From: Larsenimonas salina
Lineage (GTDB): Bacteria; Pseudomonadota; Gammaproteobacteria; Pseudomonadales; Halomonadaceae
Length of the DNA: 64,000 nt
Assembly: GCF_023736155.1 (NCBI RefSeq)
Contig: NZ_JAMLJJ010000006.1
Span: 1-64,000, forward strand
Direction: 5' to 3'
The position numbers and the translations under genes are program-made. Shown one piece after another: positions 45,588 to 54,680 of this stretch; positions within the stretch are counted from its first letter, which is position 1; every line of letters starts with the position of its first letter. The notes under the pieces were generated by a model that was not told the origin of the DNA, ran no database searches, and saw nothing but the letters and a program-made list of their open reading frames with translations.

Positions 45588-46205
45588 ATGCCCTACCCGA
45601 TTCCCGCACCGAGTGTCGATGCCCCGCATGAGGCGGAGTTCGACGTTCAAAAAAGCCGATTCATCAGCTGGGTCGCACAGGTAAATACCCCCGATGACGC
45701 CCAACGGCTGCTGGCCCGGGCGCGAGCGCACCATCCGAGCGCACGCCATCACTGCCTGGCCTTCATTGCCGGCGCGCCGGGCGAACAGCAGGCCATCGGT
45801 TTTTCCGATGACGGCGAACCCGGCGGCACGGCCGGTCGCCCCATGTATCAGGCGCTCGAGGGCAGTCAGATCGGCCAGATCGCCTGCGTGGCGATTCGCT
45901 ACTTCGGCGGCATCAAGCTTGGCACCGGCGGTCTGGCTCGGGCCTACGCCAAGTGCGTAACGCTTGCACTGGAGACACTTCCAACCTCGAATTTCATGCC
46001 ACGAACGCCCATACAGCTCGAAATCCCCTTTGCTGGCGAACAAGGCACCCGCCAATGGGCCGACCAGCACGACGCACTGATCGAGCAGGTCGAGTATTCG
46101 GCGACCGGAGTGCGCCTGACCCTTGCCTGGCCGATGGATCACACGCTTGATCTGAGCGCCCTCAATGCCCGGTTGGCCGGTAGCGTACAGTTGATCGACC
46201 CCTGA
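45588..46205 (+). CDS. yigZ: IMPACT family protein (YigZ-like)
   Basis: A 205-residue protein. The N-terminal UPF0029 domain (about 15-125) has SRFISWVAQV, SARHHCLAFI, FSDDGEPGGTAGRPMYQALEG and CVAIRYFGGIKLGTGGLARAYA, all highly characteristic. A short alpha-beta domain resembling EF-G domain IV makes up the rest. Eukaryotic IMPACT regulates the kinase GCN2; the bacterial role is unclear, possibly linked to translation. It begins four bases after the LexA-like gene and is probably co-transcribed. Confidence 0.93.
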   Translation: MPYPIPAPSVDAPHEAEFDVQKSRFISWVAQVNTPDDAQRLLARARAHHPSARHHCLAFIAGAPGEQQAIGFSDDGEPGGTAGRPMYQALEGSQIGQIACVAIRYFGGIKLGTGGLARAYAKCVTLALETLPTSNFMPRTPIQLEIPFAGEQGTRQWADQHDALIEQVEYSATGVRLTLAWPMDHTLDLSALNARLAGSVQLIDP

Positions 46206-46310
46206 GCACTGCGCACTACCTCTGGCGCCTACGCGCAGCCTCTCTTGCCATTCGACCACTCGCTTCTTACTATCAGCGCCCCCGTGCCATTCCAACCAAG
46301 TGATCGCTTC

Positions 46311-47291
46311 GTGTCTACCTTGCCATACCTTCCTGCCGGCGCGCTCGGCCTTGCCCCCATGGAGGGCGTCATCGACGCCACCACACGTGCTCTGCTCTGT
46401 GAACAGGGCGGCCTTGACTGGGTCGTGACCGAATTCGTGCGCGTGACCAACACAGTCTTGCCACCGCGCACATTCTATCGGCTCTGCCCTGAACTCAAGA
46501 CGGCCTCACGCACCACGGATGGCACACCGGTGCACGTGCAGCTTTTGGGCTCGGACCCCGTGATGATGGCGAACAACGCCGCCCAGGCCGCGCGGCTTGG
46601 CGCAGCCTGTATCGACATCAACTTCGGCTGCCCGGCAAAGCTTGTCAATCGACACGACGGCGGCGCCTCGCTCCTGCGACGACCTGCGCACATGAACGCG
46701 CTGATTCAGGCCGTGGGCGATGCGCTCGCGCCGTTCAATATTCCGGTCACGGCCAAGATTCGGCTTGGCTTTGACGACAAGCAGCTCGCGCTTGCCTGCG
46801 CCCGCGCCTGCGAGGACGCTGGCGCCCGATGGCTCACGGTGCACGCGCGCACCAAAAAGGAAGGGTATCGACCGCCTGCGCATTGGGAGTGGGTCAGCCG
46901 AATACGGCATGCTGTGCGAATGCCGGTGGTCGTCAATGGCGACATTCAGTGCCTGCCCGACTACTGGCGTGCAACGTCGCTGTCTGGCTGCTCACAGGCG
47001 ATGATCGGGCGTGGCCTTCTGGCCGACCCCTGGCTCGCCCGGCGCATTAAAACCTGGCGGGCAACCGGTGAGACGATTCCGGCAACGCCCTGGTCCGTCA
47101 ACGCACAAACGCTTTTGAACTACTTTGAACGCACGCACCAGGATTTGCCCGCCAAGGTGGTACTGTCGCTTCTGAAGCAGTGGCTCAACATGATGCGCTT
47201 AAACAATCCCGTGGCCGAGGCGCACTTTCATGCGTTGAAGCGTGAAAAGGAACTGCCGCGCCTTGTTGATGGCCTGGCCGCAACACTTTGA
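46311..47291 (+). CDS. dusC: tRNA-dihydrouridine(16) synthase DusC
   Basis: An FMN enzyme reducing U16 in tRNA. The core LAPMEGVIDATTRALLCEQGG, VTEFVRV, VQLLGSDP, DINFGCPAKLVNRHDGGASLL, KIRLGFDD and MIGRGLLADPW segments are in order, and FGCPAK contains the catalytic cysteine. The start is uncertain because the frame is open to a TTG at 46245 with no ATG. I use the GTG at 46311, giving 326 residues near the E. coli 315; a GTG at 46284 is also possible. Confidence 0.9.
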   Translation: MSTLPYLPAGALGLAPMEGVIDATTRALLCEQGGLDWVVTEFVRVTNTVLPPRTFYRLCPELKTASRTTDGTPVHVQLLGSDPVMMANNAAQAARLGAACIDINFGCPAKLVNRHDGGASLLRRPAHMNALIQAVGDALAPFNIPVTAKIRLGFDDKQLALACARACEDAGARWLTVHARTKKEGYRPPAHWEWVSRIRHAVRMPVVVNGDIQCLPDYWRATSLSGCSQAMIGRGLLADPWLARRIKTWRATGETIPATPWSVNAQTLLNYFERTHQDLPAKVVLSLLKQWLNMMRLNNPVAEAHFHALKREKELPRLVDGLAATL

Positions 47292-47361
47292 CCCGAAATC
47301 TGGCGTCGTCGGCCAAGAACACCCTTTTTAAATATGACCGACATTTAAATGTGACCGACAT

Positions 47362-47395
47362 AAAAAAAGGCTTCCTGTTTAAAGGAAGCCTTTTT
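47362..47395 (-). terminator. Terminator of the tRNA operon (also after dusC)
   Basis: A GGCTTCC/GGAAGCC stem is flanked by A and T runs. It lies directly after the second tRNA-Arg on the minus strand and could also end dusC transcripts from the other side. Confidence 0.85.
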
Positions 47396-47402
47396 CGTAT
47401 TC

Positions 47403-47479
47403 TGGCGCGCCCGGGAGGATTCGAACCTCCGACCCTCTGATTCGTAGTCAGATACTCTATCCAGCTGAGCTACGGGCGC
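47403..47479 (-). tRNA. tRNA-Arg (ACG)
   Basis: 77 bases including an encoded CCA. The cloverleaf is complete: acceptor GCGCCCG/CGGGCGC, D-arm GCTCAGCTGGATAGAGT, anticodon stem-loop TCTGA-CTACGAA-TCAGA with anticodon ACG, and T-loop TTCGAAT. It is identical in sequence to the upstream copy at 47538-47614. Confidence 0.97.
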
Positions 47480-47537
47480 ATAACTATGATAATCACTGAA
47501 TCGGTGCACCCAGTTGCTCATCATAAAACAAGCAGTT

Positions 47538-47614
47538 TGGCGCGCCCGGGAGGATTCGAACCTCCGACCCTCTGATTCGTAGTCAGATACTCTATCCAGC
47601 TGAGCTACGGGCGC
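47538..47614 (-). tRNA. tRNA-Arg (ACG)
   Basis: 77 bases with encoded CCA and anticodon ACG in the CTACGAA loop. An exact copy of the gene at 47403-47479, as in the tandem argV-type genes of E. coli downstream of serV. Confidence 0.97.
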
Positions 47615-47637
47615 TTTCAAACAGCTTTGTGCCGATG

Positions 47638-47730
47638 TGGCGGAGAGAGAGGGATTCGAACCCTCGATAGGGCTATAAACCCTATACTCCCTTAGCAGGG
47701 GAGCGCCTTCAGCCACTCGGCCACCTCTCC
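47638..47730 (-). tRNA. tRNA-Ser (GCU)
   Basis: 93 bases with encoded CCA. The long variable arm typical of serine tRNAs is present, the anticodon loop CTGCTAA gives anticodon GCU, and the acceptor stem GGAGAGG/TCTCTCC has one G-U pair. First of the three-tRNA transcript, with csrA upstream as in E. coli csrA-serV-argV. Confidence 0.97.
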
Positions 47731-47748
47731 CTCATCGGTACGGCGCGC

Positions 47749-47777
47749 ATATTACCGATTTTAAAAGACATTGTCTA
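47749..47777 (-). promoter_or_regulatory. Promoter of the tRNA-Ser/tRNA-Arg operon
   Basis: On the minus strand TAGACA (47772-47777) and TAATAT (47749-47754) are spaced by 17 bases, followed by the GC-rich discriminator GCGCGCC characteristic of stable-RNA promoters. Confidence 0.6.
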
Positions 47778-47866
47778 GAGCGGTTTTTAAATCGGTCCAA
47801 AAAAGTTTGTCGGCAAGATCGGTTACGCTATAACTGGCGCCTGCAACACGCCATGTGGCCGTGCAT

Positions 47867-48052
47867 TCACGACGGGGTGTCGTCGTCTTTTTCCTGCTGA
47901 ATTCGTTGATAGATTTCTTCGCGGTGAACGGACACATCTTTCGGTGCATTGACGCCCAGGCGAACCTGGTTGCCTTTGACACCCAGCACGGTCACCGTTA
48001 TTTCATCCCCAATCATGAGCGTCTCACCGACCCTCCTGGTAAGTATCAGCAT
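47867..48052 (-). CDS. csrA: Carbon storage regulator CsrA (RsmA)
   Basis: A 61-residue RNA-binding protein, start [16 protein letters not shown] with a GGGAG ribosome-binding site; the longer frame is not conserved. Residues for GGA recognition (Leu4, Arg6 and Arg44 region, [19 protein letters not shown]) are intact, with a short acidic tail. CsrA binds ANGGA motifs near ribosome-binding sites and is titrated by GGA-rich sRNAs. A tandem array of just such RNAs appears in this window at 57951-58625. Between lysC and tRNA-Ser, the usual gammaproteobacterial place. Confidence 0.98.
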   Translation of the reverse strand: MLILTRRVGETLMIGDEITVTVLGVKGNQVRLGVNAPKDVSVHREEIYQRIQQEKDDDTPS

Positions 48053-48092
48053 TATAAAGAACTCCCTTTCAGCTACAGCGTCCAGTAATTGA

Positions 48093-48126
48093 AACGCGGC
48101 ATTATGGGGGAAGATAACGCCGCGTT
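48093..48126 (-). terminator. Hairpin between lysC and csrA
   Basis: AACGCGGC pairs with GCCGCGTT, with a further GTTAT/ATAAT inner helix. No long T run follows on the minus strand, so it could be a weak lysC terminator or a processing/regulatory hairpin in the csrA leader. Confidence 0.45.
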
Positions 48127-48212
48127 CCAACAACACAAGACTTTAAACTAGTTTAAATAAACGTAAAACGCCGCGGTACACGCAAGAAATCGTTTCCCGT
48201 GCTCCACTTCGA

Positions 48213-49469
48213 TTAAGCTTCTTCTTTTACATCATCCCGATCGAGTCCGAATGCCGTGTGCAGTGAACGCACGGCAAGCTCCATGAACTTCTCATCGATC
48301 ACGACCGAAATCTTGATCTCTGAAGTGGACACCATTCGGATATTGATGCCTTCCTCGGCCAGCACACGAAACATCTTTGAGGCAACGCCTGCGTGAGAGC
48401 GCATGCCGACACCCACAAGTGACACTTTCGCGATCTGATCGTCGCCGCGCACTTCGCCGCCCCCGAGAGACGGCAGCACCGTGTTCTCAAGGATCCTCTG
48501 GGTCTGGCGGTAGTCTGCCTTCGAAACAGTGAAGGTGAAATCCGTGTGATCGCCGATCGGTGCAACGTTTTGAACGATCATATCGACTTCGATATTGGCG
48601 TCCGAAATCGGGCCGAGAATCTTGGAAGCCACGCCGGGTACGTCAGGCGTACTCAATACCGTCAGTTTGGCTTCGTTGGTATTAAACGCGATGCCTGAGA
48701 TGAGCGGCTCTTCCATGGTGGTATCACTCTCCTGGTGTTCAGCAACGATCAGCGTGCCCTCGCCTTCTTCATCGAAGGACGACAGGACCCGCAGTGGCAC
48801 ATTGTATTTTCCGGCAAACTCGACAGCGCGAATCTGAAGTACTTTCGAGCCAAGGCTTGCCATCTCAAGCATTTCCTCGACCGTGACCGTTTTCAGTCGG
48901 CGCGCCCGTGAACAGACGCGCGGGTCGGTGGTGTAGACGCCATCGACATCGGTGTAGATCTGGCATTCATCGGCATTGAGTGCGGCAGCGAGCGCCACAC
49001 CGGTCGTGTCAGACCCACCCCGTCCAAGCGTTGTGATGTTGCCTTCATCATCGACCCCCTGAAACCCTGCCACCACGATCACCTGACCGTCATCGAGGTC
49101 CTGCTGGAGATCGTTGGTCTCGATGTTCTGGATCCGCGCCTTGGTGTGCGCACTGTCGGTTCGAATACCGACCTGCGCCCCTGTATAGGAGGTCGCCGGA
49201 ACGCCGAGTCGATGAAGCGCCATCGCCAGCAGCGAAATGGTGACCTGCTCACCGGTCGAGACCAGCATGTCCATTTCGCGAGGCGTCGGTTCCTCGTTGA
49301 TCTCTTCGGCAAGTCCAATCAGGCGGTTGGTCTCACCGCTCATCGCCGAGACCACCACCACGACCTGATGGCCCTGATCGCGGAACCGCTTGACGCGCTC
49401 CGCGACCGACTTGATGCGCTCGACCGACCCGACGGAAGTACCGCCAAATTTTTGTACGTATAAGGCCAT
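48213..49469 (-). CDS. lysC: Aspartate kinase
   Basis: Phosphorylates aspartate, the entry to lysine, threonine, methionine and, in this group, ectoine synthesis. The 418 residues have the kinase domain with [34 protein letters not shown] and [13 protein letters not shown], and two C-terminal ACT domains (about 265-410) for allosteric control. It is of the short, monofunctional class II type. In related species an in-frame internal start gives a separate beta subunit; the ATG before [11 protein letters not shown] could serve, but no clear ribosome-binding site proves it. alaS lies upstream. Confidence 0.96.
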   Translation of the reverse strand: MALYVQKFGGTSVGSVERIKSVAERVKRFRDQGHQVVVVVSAMSGETNRLIGLAEEINEEPTPREMDMLVSTGEQVTISLLAMALHRLGVPATSYTGAQVGIRTDSAHTKARIQNIETNDLQQDLDDGQVIVVAGFQGVDDEGNITTLGRGGSDTTGVALAAALNADECQIYTDVDGVYTTDPRVCSRARRLKTVTVEEMLEMASLGSKVLQIRAVEFAGKYNVPLRVLSSFDEEGEGTLIVAEHQESDTTMEEPLISGIAFNTNEAKLTVLSTPDVPGVASKILGPISDANIEVDMIVQNVAPIGDHTDFTFTVSKADYRQTQRILENTVLPSLGGGEVRGDDQIAKVSLVGVGMRSHAGVASKMFRVLAEEGINIRMVSTSEIKISVVIDEKFMELAVRSLHTAFGLDRDDVKEEA

Positions 49470-49529
49470 GCGATTCCTATTTAACCTATGTTATGAATTG
49501 TAGGTTCTCTCCGGAACTTTGTCGCCCGT

Positions 49530-52136
49530 TCAATCCAGTTTTTGAGACGTCCAGGCAAAGACACTTTCCAGTGCGCCAGGCAGTGCGGCTGCGTCCTTTC
49601 CGCCGGCTTGCGCCATGTCGGCACGGCCGCCGCCCTTGCCGCCAACCTGCTCGGCCACGACGTTGATCAGCTCACCCGCCTTGACCCGATCGGTCAGATC
49701 GCTGGTGACGCCCGCAATCAGGCTAACCTTACCTTCCTGAGCGGTACCGAGCACCACTACGCCGGAGGCCAGCTTGCTCTTGAGCTGATCCATCAATGTG
49801 CGCAGATCCTTGCCACTTACGCCATCGACCTGGCGGGCAATGACCTTGGCACCATTGATATCACGCGCCTCGGACAGCAGATCGTTGCCGGCACTGCTTG
49901 CCAACTTGGCCTTGAGCGCTTCGAGCGTTTTCTCGAGCTCACGCTGATGACCAAGCAGGCCCTCAATGCGGCTTTCAAGCTGATCCGGACGCGCCTTGAG
50001 CATCGAGGCGATGCGCTCGAGGCTATCTTCCTGCTCACGGTAAAAGGCCAGCGCCCGCGTACCGGTGACCGCCTCGATGCGACGAACGCCTGCGGCAACG
50101 CCTGCTTCGGTCACGATGTGGCAAGTGCCGATATCACCGGTGCGCGACACGTGGATACCACCGCAAAGCTCAATGGAAAACGCCTCACTCCCCATGGTCA
50201 ACACGCGCACGTTTTCACCGTATTTGGCCTCAAACAACGCTTGCGCGCCCTTGCGCTTGGCGTCATCAAGGCTCATGTGATCGACACTCACCGGTGCGTT
50301 GGCAAGAATCTGCTCATTGACGATGGCCTCGATCCGCTCGAGCTGCTCAGGTGAGACGGCCTCGAAATGACTGAAGTCGAAGCGAAGACGCTCTTCATTG
50401 ACCAGCGAGCCTTTCTGCTGGACATGCTCGCCCAGCACGCGGCGAAGCGCTTCGTGCAAAAGGTGGGTCGCCGAGTGGTTTCGCTGAATGGCGGCGCGGC
50501 GTTCGGCATCGACATCAGCACGTACCGTTTCGCCCCGCGTCAACGCACCCCGCGTGACCCGGCCGTAATGAAAGTGGTGGGCGCCCTTTTTCTGGGTATC
50601 TCGCACCTCGAACACGGTATCGCCACTGACCAGCGCACCGGTGTCACCGACCTGACCGCCGGACTCGGCGTAAAAAGGCGTTTCCGCAAGAACTACGACC
50701 GCAGTTTGCCCTTCGTCGATGCGCTCCTGAACATTGCCATCGTCATCGACCAGCCCGATGACCGCTACGCTGTCGCCGGAGGTCGCTTCATAGCCGGTAA
50801 ACTGTGTCGTGCCCTCGAGCTCGACGCTCGGGGTGTAATCGGCGCCAAACTGGCTGGCAGCACGAGCACGGTCGCGCTGCGCCTGAAGGGCGCGCTGGAA
50901 GCCGAGCTCATCGAGTCCAATACCGCGCTCACGCGCCACATCGGCGGTCAAATCGAACGGGAAGCCATAGGTGTCGTACAGCTTGAAGATGGTATCGCCG
51001 TCAAGCGTGTCACCCTCGAGCGTCTCGATGGCGTCTGTCAGAAGCTTCATGCCGTGATCGAGCGTGCGAGCGAACTGCTCCTCTTCCTTGAGCAGCACGC
51101 GCTCAATCTGCGCTCGTGCCTTGTGAAGCTCGGGATGCGCCTCGCCCATTTCCTGATCGAGCGCCTCGACCAGCGTATGGAAAAACGGTTCATCCTGACC
51201 GAGCTTGTGGCCATGGCGCACTGCCCGACGGATGATACGACGAAGCACATAGCCGCGACCTTCATTGGAAGGCAGTACACCATCGGCAATCAGGAAGGAG
51301 CACGAGCGGATGTGGTCTGCGATGACGCGCAGCGACGGCTGCTGAATGTCGGTCTGACCGGTGGCTGAAGCCGCTGCCTTGAGCAGGCGCTCGAACAGGT
51401 CGATCTCGTAGTTGGAATGCACGCCCTGAAGCACGGCCGCCATGCGCTCAAGCCCCATGCCGGTATCGATTGACGGCTTGGGCAGCGGGTTCATGGTGCC
51501 TTCGCTGTCGCGGTCATACTGCATGAAGACCAGGTTCCAGATTTCGATGTAGCGGTCGCCGTCTTCATCAGGGCTTCCCGGCGGGCCGCCTGCCACCTCC
51601 GGGCCGTGATCGAAAAAGATTTCCGAGCTTGGCCCGCACGGGCCGGTTTCGCCCATCTGCCAGAAGTTGTCTTCATCGAGTCGCGAGAACCGGTCCGGGC
51701 TCACCCCAACCTCATCAAGCCAGATCGACGCCGCCTCATCGTCACTGACGTGCACCGTGATCCAGAGCTTTTCCTTGGGCAGGCCAAGCTCTTCGGTCAG
51801 AAACCGCCAGGCAAAATCGATGGCTTCGCGCTTGAAGTAATCGCCGAAACTGAAATTGCCGAGCATTTCGAAAAAGGTATGGTGACGCGCGGTGTAACCG
51901 ACGTTATCCAAGTCATTGTGCTTGCCGCCGGCACGTACGCAGCGCTGCGCGCTCGCCGCGCGCGTATAAGGGCGCTGCTCACGCCCAAGAAAGACATCCT
52001 TGAACGGCGCCATACCGGCAACGGTAAACAGAACGGTAGGATCGTTCTCGGGGACAAGTGAGCCGGAAGGCACCTTGGTATGCCCTTCGCGCTCGAAAAA
52101 ATCAAGAAACGCCTGTCGTAGTGCTGCGCTTTTCAT
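49530..52136 (-). CDS. alaS: Alanyl-tRNA synthetase
   Basis: An 868-residue class II synthetase. The catalytic core has [16 protein letters not shown] (motif region), [20 protein letters not shown] and [14 protein letters not shown]. The editing domain has the zinc-binding [12 protein letters not shown] and the later [13 protein letters not shown] segment, and a C-terminal coiled coil/DHHA1 domain completes the chain. The ribosome-binding site GGGAG precedes the ATG at 52136. Between recX and lysC in the conserved recA-recX-alaS-lysC-csrA order. Confidence 0.97.
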   Translation of the reverse strand: MKSAALRQAFLDFFEREGHTKVPSGSLVPENDPTVLFTVAGMAPFKDVFLGREQRPYTRAASAQRCVRAGGKHNDLDNVGYTARHHTFFEMLGNFSFGDYFKREAIDFAWRFLTEELGLPKEKLWITVHVSDDEAASIWLDEVGVSPDRFSRLDEDNFWQMGETGPCGPSSEIFFDHGPEVAGGPPGSPDEDGDRYIEIWNLVFMQYDRDSEGTMNPLPKPSIDTGMGLERMAAVLQGVHSNYEIDLFERLLKAAASATGQTDIQQPSLRVIADHIRSCSFLIADGVLPSNEGRGYVLRRIIRRAVRHGHKLGQDEPFFHTLVEALDQEMGEAHPELHKARAQIERVLLKEEEQFARTLDHGMKLLTDAIETLEGDTLDGDTIFKLYDTYGFPFDLTADVARERGIGLDELGFQRALQAQRDRARAASQFGADYTPSVELEGTTQFTGYEATSGDSVAVIGLVDDDGNVQERIDEGQTAVVVLAETPFYAESGGQVGDTGALVSGDTVFEVRDTQKKGAHHFHYGRVTRGALTRGETVRADVDAERRAAIQRNHSATHLLHEALRRVLGEHVQQKGSLVNEERLRFDFSHFEAVSPEQLERIEAIVNEQILANAPVSVDHMSLDDAKRKGAQALFEAKYGENVRVLTMGSEAFSIELCGGIHVSRTGDIGTCHIVTEAGVAAGVRRIEAVTGTRALAFYREQEDSLERIASMLKARPDQLESRIEGLLGHQRELEKTLEALKAKLASSAGNDLLSEARDINGAKVIARQVDGVSGKDLRTLMDQLKSKLASGVVVLGTAQEGKVSLIAGVTSDLTDRVKAGELINVVAEQVGGKGGGRADMAQAGGKDAAALPGALESVFAWTSQKLD

Positions 52137-52330
52137 AATGCTCCCGTGGTGGTGCCGCCGTTGTGCACCAAAATCATCGACGTCGACGGGCCGGGAGTTA
52201 AAAAACGCCTCCCCAAGCCGCTTGTATGACGATCTAGTATAACGCCTTCACGCTGCGACTAAAGGGCAATCATGCCGAGAACCGGCGATCGAAAATCAGG
52301 CTGGGAGCTTGCTCGGTAGGAATCGAAGAC

Positions 52331-52810
52331 TTATTCGTCTGAAAAGGCAACCTCTATGGCGTGGTAGGCGTGTGCACTTTCATACCCGCGCGAGGCGAGA
52401 AAACGAAGTCGCTTGGCCTTTTCAGGCGCGCTGTCACCAGGGCCTGAAAACCGTTTCTGCAGCGCCTCGCAGGCCGCCGAGTACCAGTCGACCTCACTTG
52501 CAGCCAATGCCTCCTTGGCAAGTGTTTTATCGATGCCGCGACTTCGAAGCCCCGACAGGATCTTCAAGGGGCCATTGCCACGAAGCACGTGCCCGCGCAC
52601 GAAATGCTCGGCAAAGCGCTCATCGCTTTGAAGCCCCTCATCAATCAAGGCATCAAGAACGGGGGCAATGTCGTCAAGCGCATGCCCCTTTCGCGTCAAA
52701 CGTTCTTCGAGCTCATGACGGCTGTATTCGCGGCGCGCAAGCAACATGATCGCGGCGTCGCGCGGGGAGGTTTTGGGAGTGTCACTTGAAGGGGGAGCGT
52801 TAAAGGCCAT
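52331..52810 (-). CDS. recX: Regulatory protein RecX
   Basis: A 159-residue all-helical protein that modulates RecA filaments. Three-helix repeats are visible (SRHELEERLTRKGHALDDIAPVLD, SDERFAEHFVRG, LSGLRSRGIDKTLAKEAL). The ATG at 52810 is used; upstream codons are TTG and overlap the recA terminator. No ribosome-binding site is evident, so expression probably depends on rare read-through of that terminator, as in E. coli. Confidence 0.92.
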   Translation of the reverse strand: MAFNAPPSSDTPKTSPRDAAIMLLARREYSRHELEERLTRKGHALDDIAPVLDALIDEGLQSDERFAEHFVRGHVLRGNGPLKILSGLRSRGIDKTLAKEALAASEVDWYSAACEALQKRFSGPGDSAPEKAKRLRFLASRGYESAHAYHAIEVAFSDE

Positions 52811-52823
52811 AGCAGCATCCAAC

Positions 52824-52847
52824 AAAAAGACCCCGCATCGCGGGGTC
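52824..52847 (-). terminator. recA terminator between recA and recX
   Basis: On the minus strand GACCCCGC-GAT-GCGGGGTC is followed by TTTTTG. It limits recX to read-through transcripts. Confidence 0.85.
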
Positions 52848-52864
52848 CGTTTCAGTGCATTCGA

Positions 52865-53926
52865 TCAGATTGTCTCGTCCGGGTCGGTGTCGGCAGCGAC
52901 ACCTTCCTGCTCGGTATCAGACTCCGGGGCAGGCGTATCGAGAAGCTGGCCGCGAATCTGGTCTTCGATTTCCTTCATGACGGCCGGGTTCTCTTCCAGA
53001 TACTGGGACGCATTGGCCTTGCCCTGGCCGATCTTGTTGCCTTTATAGCTGTACCAGGCACCGGCCTTGTCGACCAGCCCACACTGCACGCCAAGATCGA
53101 CCACTTCACCTGCGTGGTGAATGCCCTTGCCGTACATGATCTGGAACTCGGCCTGACGGAACGGGGGCGCCACCTTGTTCTTGACGACCTTGACGCGGGT
53201 TTCGTTACCGACCACCTCGTCACCCTGCTTGACCGAGCCGGTACGGCGAATATCAAGCCGCACGCTCGAATAGAACTTCAGCGCGTTACCGCCGGTGGTG
53301 GTCTCGGGGCTTCCGAACATCACACCGATCTTCATGCGGATCTGATTGACGAACATCACCATGCAGTTGGCGTTCTTGATGTGACCGGTCACCTTGCGAA
53401 GCGCCTGTGACATCAAACGCGCCTGAAGGCCCACGTGGGAATCGCCCATCTCGCCTTCGATCTCGGCGCGCGGCGTCAGTGCCGCAACCGAGTCGACGAT
53501 GATGACGTCAACGCCGCCGGAGCGCACCAGCATGTCGCAGATCTCAAGTGCCTGCTCACCGGTATCGGGCTGGGAGACCAGCATGTCATCGAGATTGACG
53601 CCGAGCTTTTCAGCGTAGCTCGGGTCGAGCGCGTGCTCGGCATCGATAAAGGCGCACACCTTGCCCTGCTTCTGGGCCTGAGCGATCACCGACAGCGTGA
53701 TCGTGGTCTTGCCCGAGGATTCCGGCCCGAAGATCTCGACGATCCGACCGTACGGCAGCCCGCCGATGCCAAGCGCCACATCGAGGCCAAGCGAGCCGGT
53801 GGATACTGACGGCAGCGACACCCGGGGCGTATCGCCCATCCGCATGACCGCACCCTTGCCGAACTGACGCTCGATCTGGGAAAGCGCGGCGTTGAGTGCC
53901 TTGCTGCGATTGTCGTCCTGTGCCAT
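52865..53926 (-). CDS. recA: Recombinase RecA
   Basis: A 353-residue strand-exchange protein. Walker [10 protein letters not shown], Walker [13 protein letters not shown], the L1 loop [20 protein letters not shown]2 loop [20 protein letters not shown] and the acidic C-terminal tail are all present. It also triggers self-cleavage of LexA-type proteins; the S24 protein at 45108 is a potential target. A promoter with an overlapping LexA box is visible at 54026-54063. Confidence 0.98.
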   Translation of the reverse strand: MAQDDNRSKALNAALSQIERQFGKGAVMRMGDTPRVSLPSVSTGSLGLDVALGIGGLPYGRIVEIFGPESSGKTTITLSVIAQAQKQGKVCAFIDAEHALDPSYAEKLGVNLDDMLVSQPDTGEQALEICDMLVRSGGVDVIIVDSVAALTPRAEIEGEMGDSHVGLQARLMSQALRKVTGHIKNANCMVMFVNQIRMKIGVMFGSPETTTGGNALKFYSSVRLDIRRTGSVKQGDEVVGNETRVKVVKNKVAPPFRQAEFQIMYGKGIHHAGEVVDLGVQCGLVDKAGAWYSYKGNKIGQGKANASQYLEENPAVMKEIEDQIRGQLLDTPAPESDTEQEGVAADTDPDETI

Positions 53927-54025
53927 TAAGGCCTCCTTCGAAAATCAGGGGAATCAGCGGCTCGAGCCTGCGACGTCACACGCGCGTTTCTTTCGGGGCC
54001 GGCCGATCATTTCTCATGGGGTGGC

Positions 54026-54063
54026 AGTATAATGGATCGCCAAAACCATGTACAGATATACAG
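54026..54063 (-). promoter_or_regulatory. recA promoter with LexA (SOS) box
   Basis: On the minus strand CTGTATATCTGTACAT (54048-54063) matches the LexA consensus CTGT-N8-ACAG at 13 of 16 positions. It overlaps the -35 element TGTACA (54049-54054), which is 17 bases from the -10 element TATACT (54026-54031). LexA bound here would block polymerase. Confidence 0.75.
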
Positions 54064-54069
54064 CTCTAT

Positions 54070-54591
54070 TTACAGTATGGATGAATCGTTGGGGTCAGGC
54101 ACACCACTCAAGCGCTCGATCAACCCCGCGAGCGCCTGCTCGACAGCCTCCGTTCGCACCGCATGACGATCACCGTCGAAACGATAGCATAGCGCGTCCG
54201 ACGCATTGGGCGACCCAAATCCGATCCATACCGTACCGACAGGCTTCTCGGCGCTGCCCCCACCCGGGCCTGCAACGCCACTCAGGGCGACCGCGTAGTG
54301 CGCCCCGCTTGCCCGGCACGCACCGGCCACCATTGCCTTCACCACGACCGCGCTTACCGCGCCGTGCTCGGCAAGCTCGCTTGCACTGACCCCGAGCTGC
54401 TGCGTCTTGGCAGCGTTTGAGTAGGTGATAAAGCCGGTCTCGAAATACTCGGAGCTGCCGGAAACCGCCGTGATCGCGCAGCCCACCCCGCCACCGGTGC
54501 AGGATTCGGCCGTTGTGATCGTGATCCCGCGCGCGCGGCAGATTTCGCCAAGGCGCGCCGACAGCGCCAGAATGTCCTCGTTCATGTTCAC
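54070..54591 (-). CDS. pncC: Nicotinamide-nucleotide amidase (CinA C-terminal domain)
   Basis: A 173-residue stand-alone CinA C-terminal domain protein. TTAESCTGGGVG, FITYSNAAKTQQLGV, GAVS and GVAGPGGGSAEKPVGTVWIG are the family signatures. It deamidates NMN to nicotinate mononucleotide in NAD recycling. The ATG at 54591 has an AGGGAG ribosome-binding site. The stop is just upstream of the recA SOS promoter, the usual pncC-recA arrangement. Confidence 0.95.
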   Translation of the reverse strand: MNMNEDILALSARLGEICRARGITITTAESCTGGGVGCAITAVSGSSEYFETGFITYSNAAKTQQLGVSASELAEHGAVSAVVVKAMVAGACRASGAHYAVALSGVAGPGGGSAEKPVGTVWIGFGSPNASDALCYRFDGDRHAVRTEAVEQALAGLIERLSGVPDPNDSSIL

Positions 54592-54680
54592 TCCCTTCGA
54601 TGGTGTGATACGCCCCTGTCTCTACATCCGATCAAGGGGCCATGCTACCCTTGCGCCTTCCTATCGATGATCCAACGCAG

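Noticed and set aside
54058..54078. A second LexA box next to the recA SOS box (CTGT-N8-CTGT)
   Set aside because: The second half-site is in the wrong orientation, so it is not a LexA palindrome.
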